Assembly (NCBI GenBank): GCA_910585915.1
Contig: CAJUGF010000031.1
Span: forward strand, 6,397 to 18,651
DNA length: 12,255 nucleotides
Direction of reading: 5' to 3'
Origin: an uncultured Bacilli bacterium
GTDB lineage: Bacteria; Bacillota_I; Bacilli_A; RF39; UBA660
The position numbers and the translations under genes were made by a program. The notes under the pieces are model-generated. The model saw only the letters and a program-made list of their open reading frames with translations, was not told the origin of the DNA and made no database searches. Each line of letters begins with the position of its first letter. The first letter of the stretch is position 1. Of the stretch, positions 12,251 to 12,255 are shown piece after piece.

Positions 12251-12255
12251 TAGAA

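Noticed and set aside
1..12255. Mollicute genetic code (TGA as Trp)
   Set aside because: Trp is encoded by TGG in the conserved proteins, complete families contain no in-frame TGA, and TGA at 1648-1650 ends the nucleotidase with an ATGA overlap into the next start.

Overview
The window looks like one end of a contig from a very AT-rich, low-GC Gram-positive bacterium (Bacillota, class Bacilli or a close uncultured relative). The reasons are EzrA, an ezrA-cysteine desulfurase-thiI gene order as in Bacillus, strong AGGAGG-type ribosome sites, a PrsA lipoprotein foldase, and tiny YjcZ-like membrane proteins. The standard genetic code fits: long family-complete reading frames contain no TGA, and TGA ends the nucleotidase gene. 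Bases 1-30 are not genomic. They match the Illumina TruSeq read-2 adapter with one mismatch, so the contig's true sequence starts at about base 31, inside ezrA.

Layout. (1) 31-2780, plus strand: 3' part of ezrA (division ring regulator), a 5'(3')-deoxyribonucleotidase-like HAD protein, and a cysteine desulfurase, packed as one operon and closed by a terminator. (2) 2798-4080: thiI with its own extended -10 promoter and a palindromic candidate operator, closed by a bidirectional terminator. The desulfurase supplies persulfide sulfur that ThiI uses for 4-thiouridine in tRNA and probably for thiamine. (3) 4067-4240, minus: a 57-aa DUF1540 cysteine-rich protein; 4306-4509, plus: a 67-aa unknown protein. 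(4) 4527-7590, plus: ackA-nrnA-recX (acetate kinase, nanoRNase/pAp phosphatase, RecA modulator), closed by a 22-bp perfect bidirectional hairpin. (5) 7585-9734, minus: two tandem paralogs of an unrecognised ~170-aa family followed by prsA. (6) 9761-10089, plus: two tiny Cys-rich single-span membrane proteins behind a box that resembles a mother-cell sporulation promoter. (7) 10100-11953, plus: a lone HerA/DUF87-type hexameric ATPase with its own promoter region, inverted repeat and terminator. (8) 11954-12255: an extremely A-rich gene-free stretch ending in a good promoter and ribosome site for a gene starting beyond the window.

Most of the window is housekeeping. The less ordinary parts are the paralog pair with the divergent tiny membrane proteins, the HerA-like ATPase without a visible partner, the A-rich island, and very compact gene borders where stop codons lie inside terminators and terminator U-tracts run straight into the next -10 box. 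I see no CRISPR array, insertion sequence, tRNA, rRNA or known riboswitch. No convincing new multi-gene system can be shown from the sequence alone.
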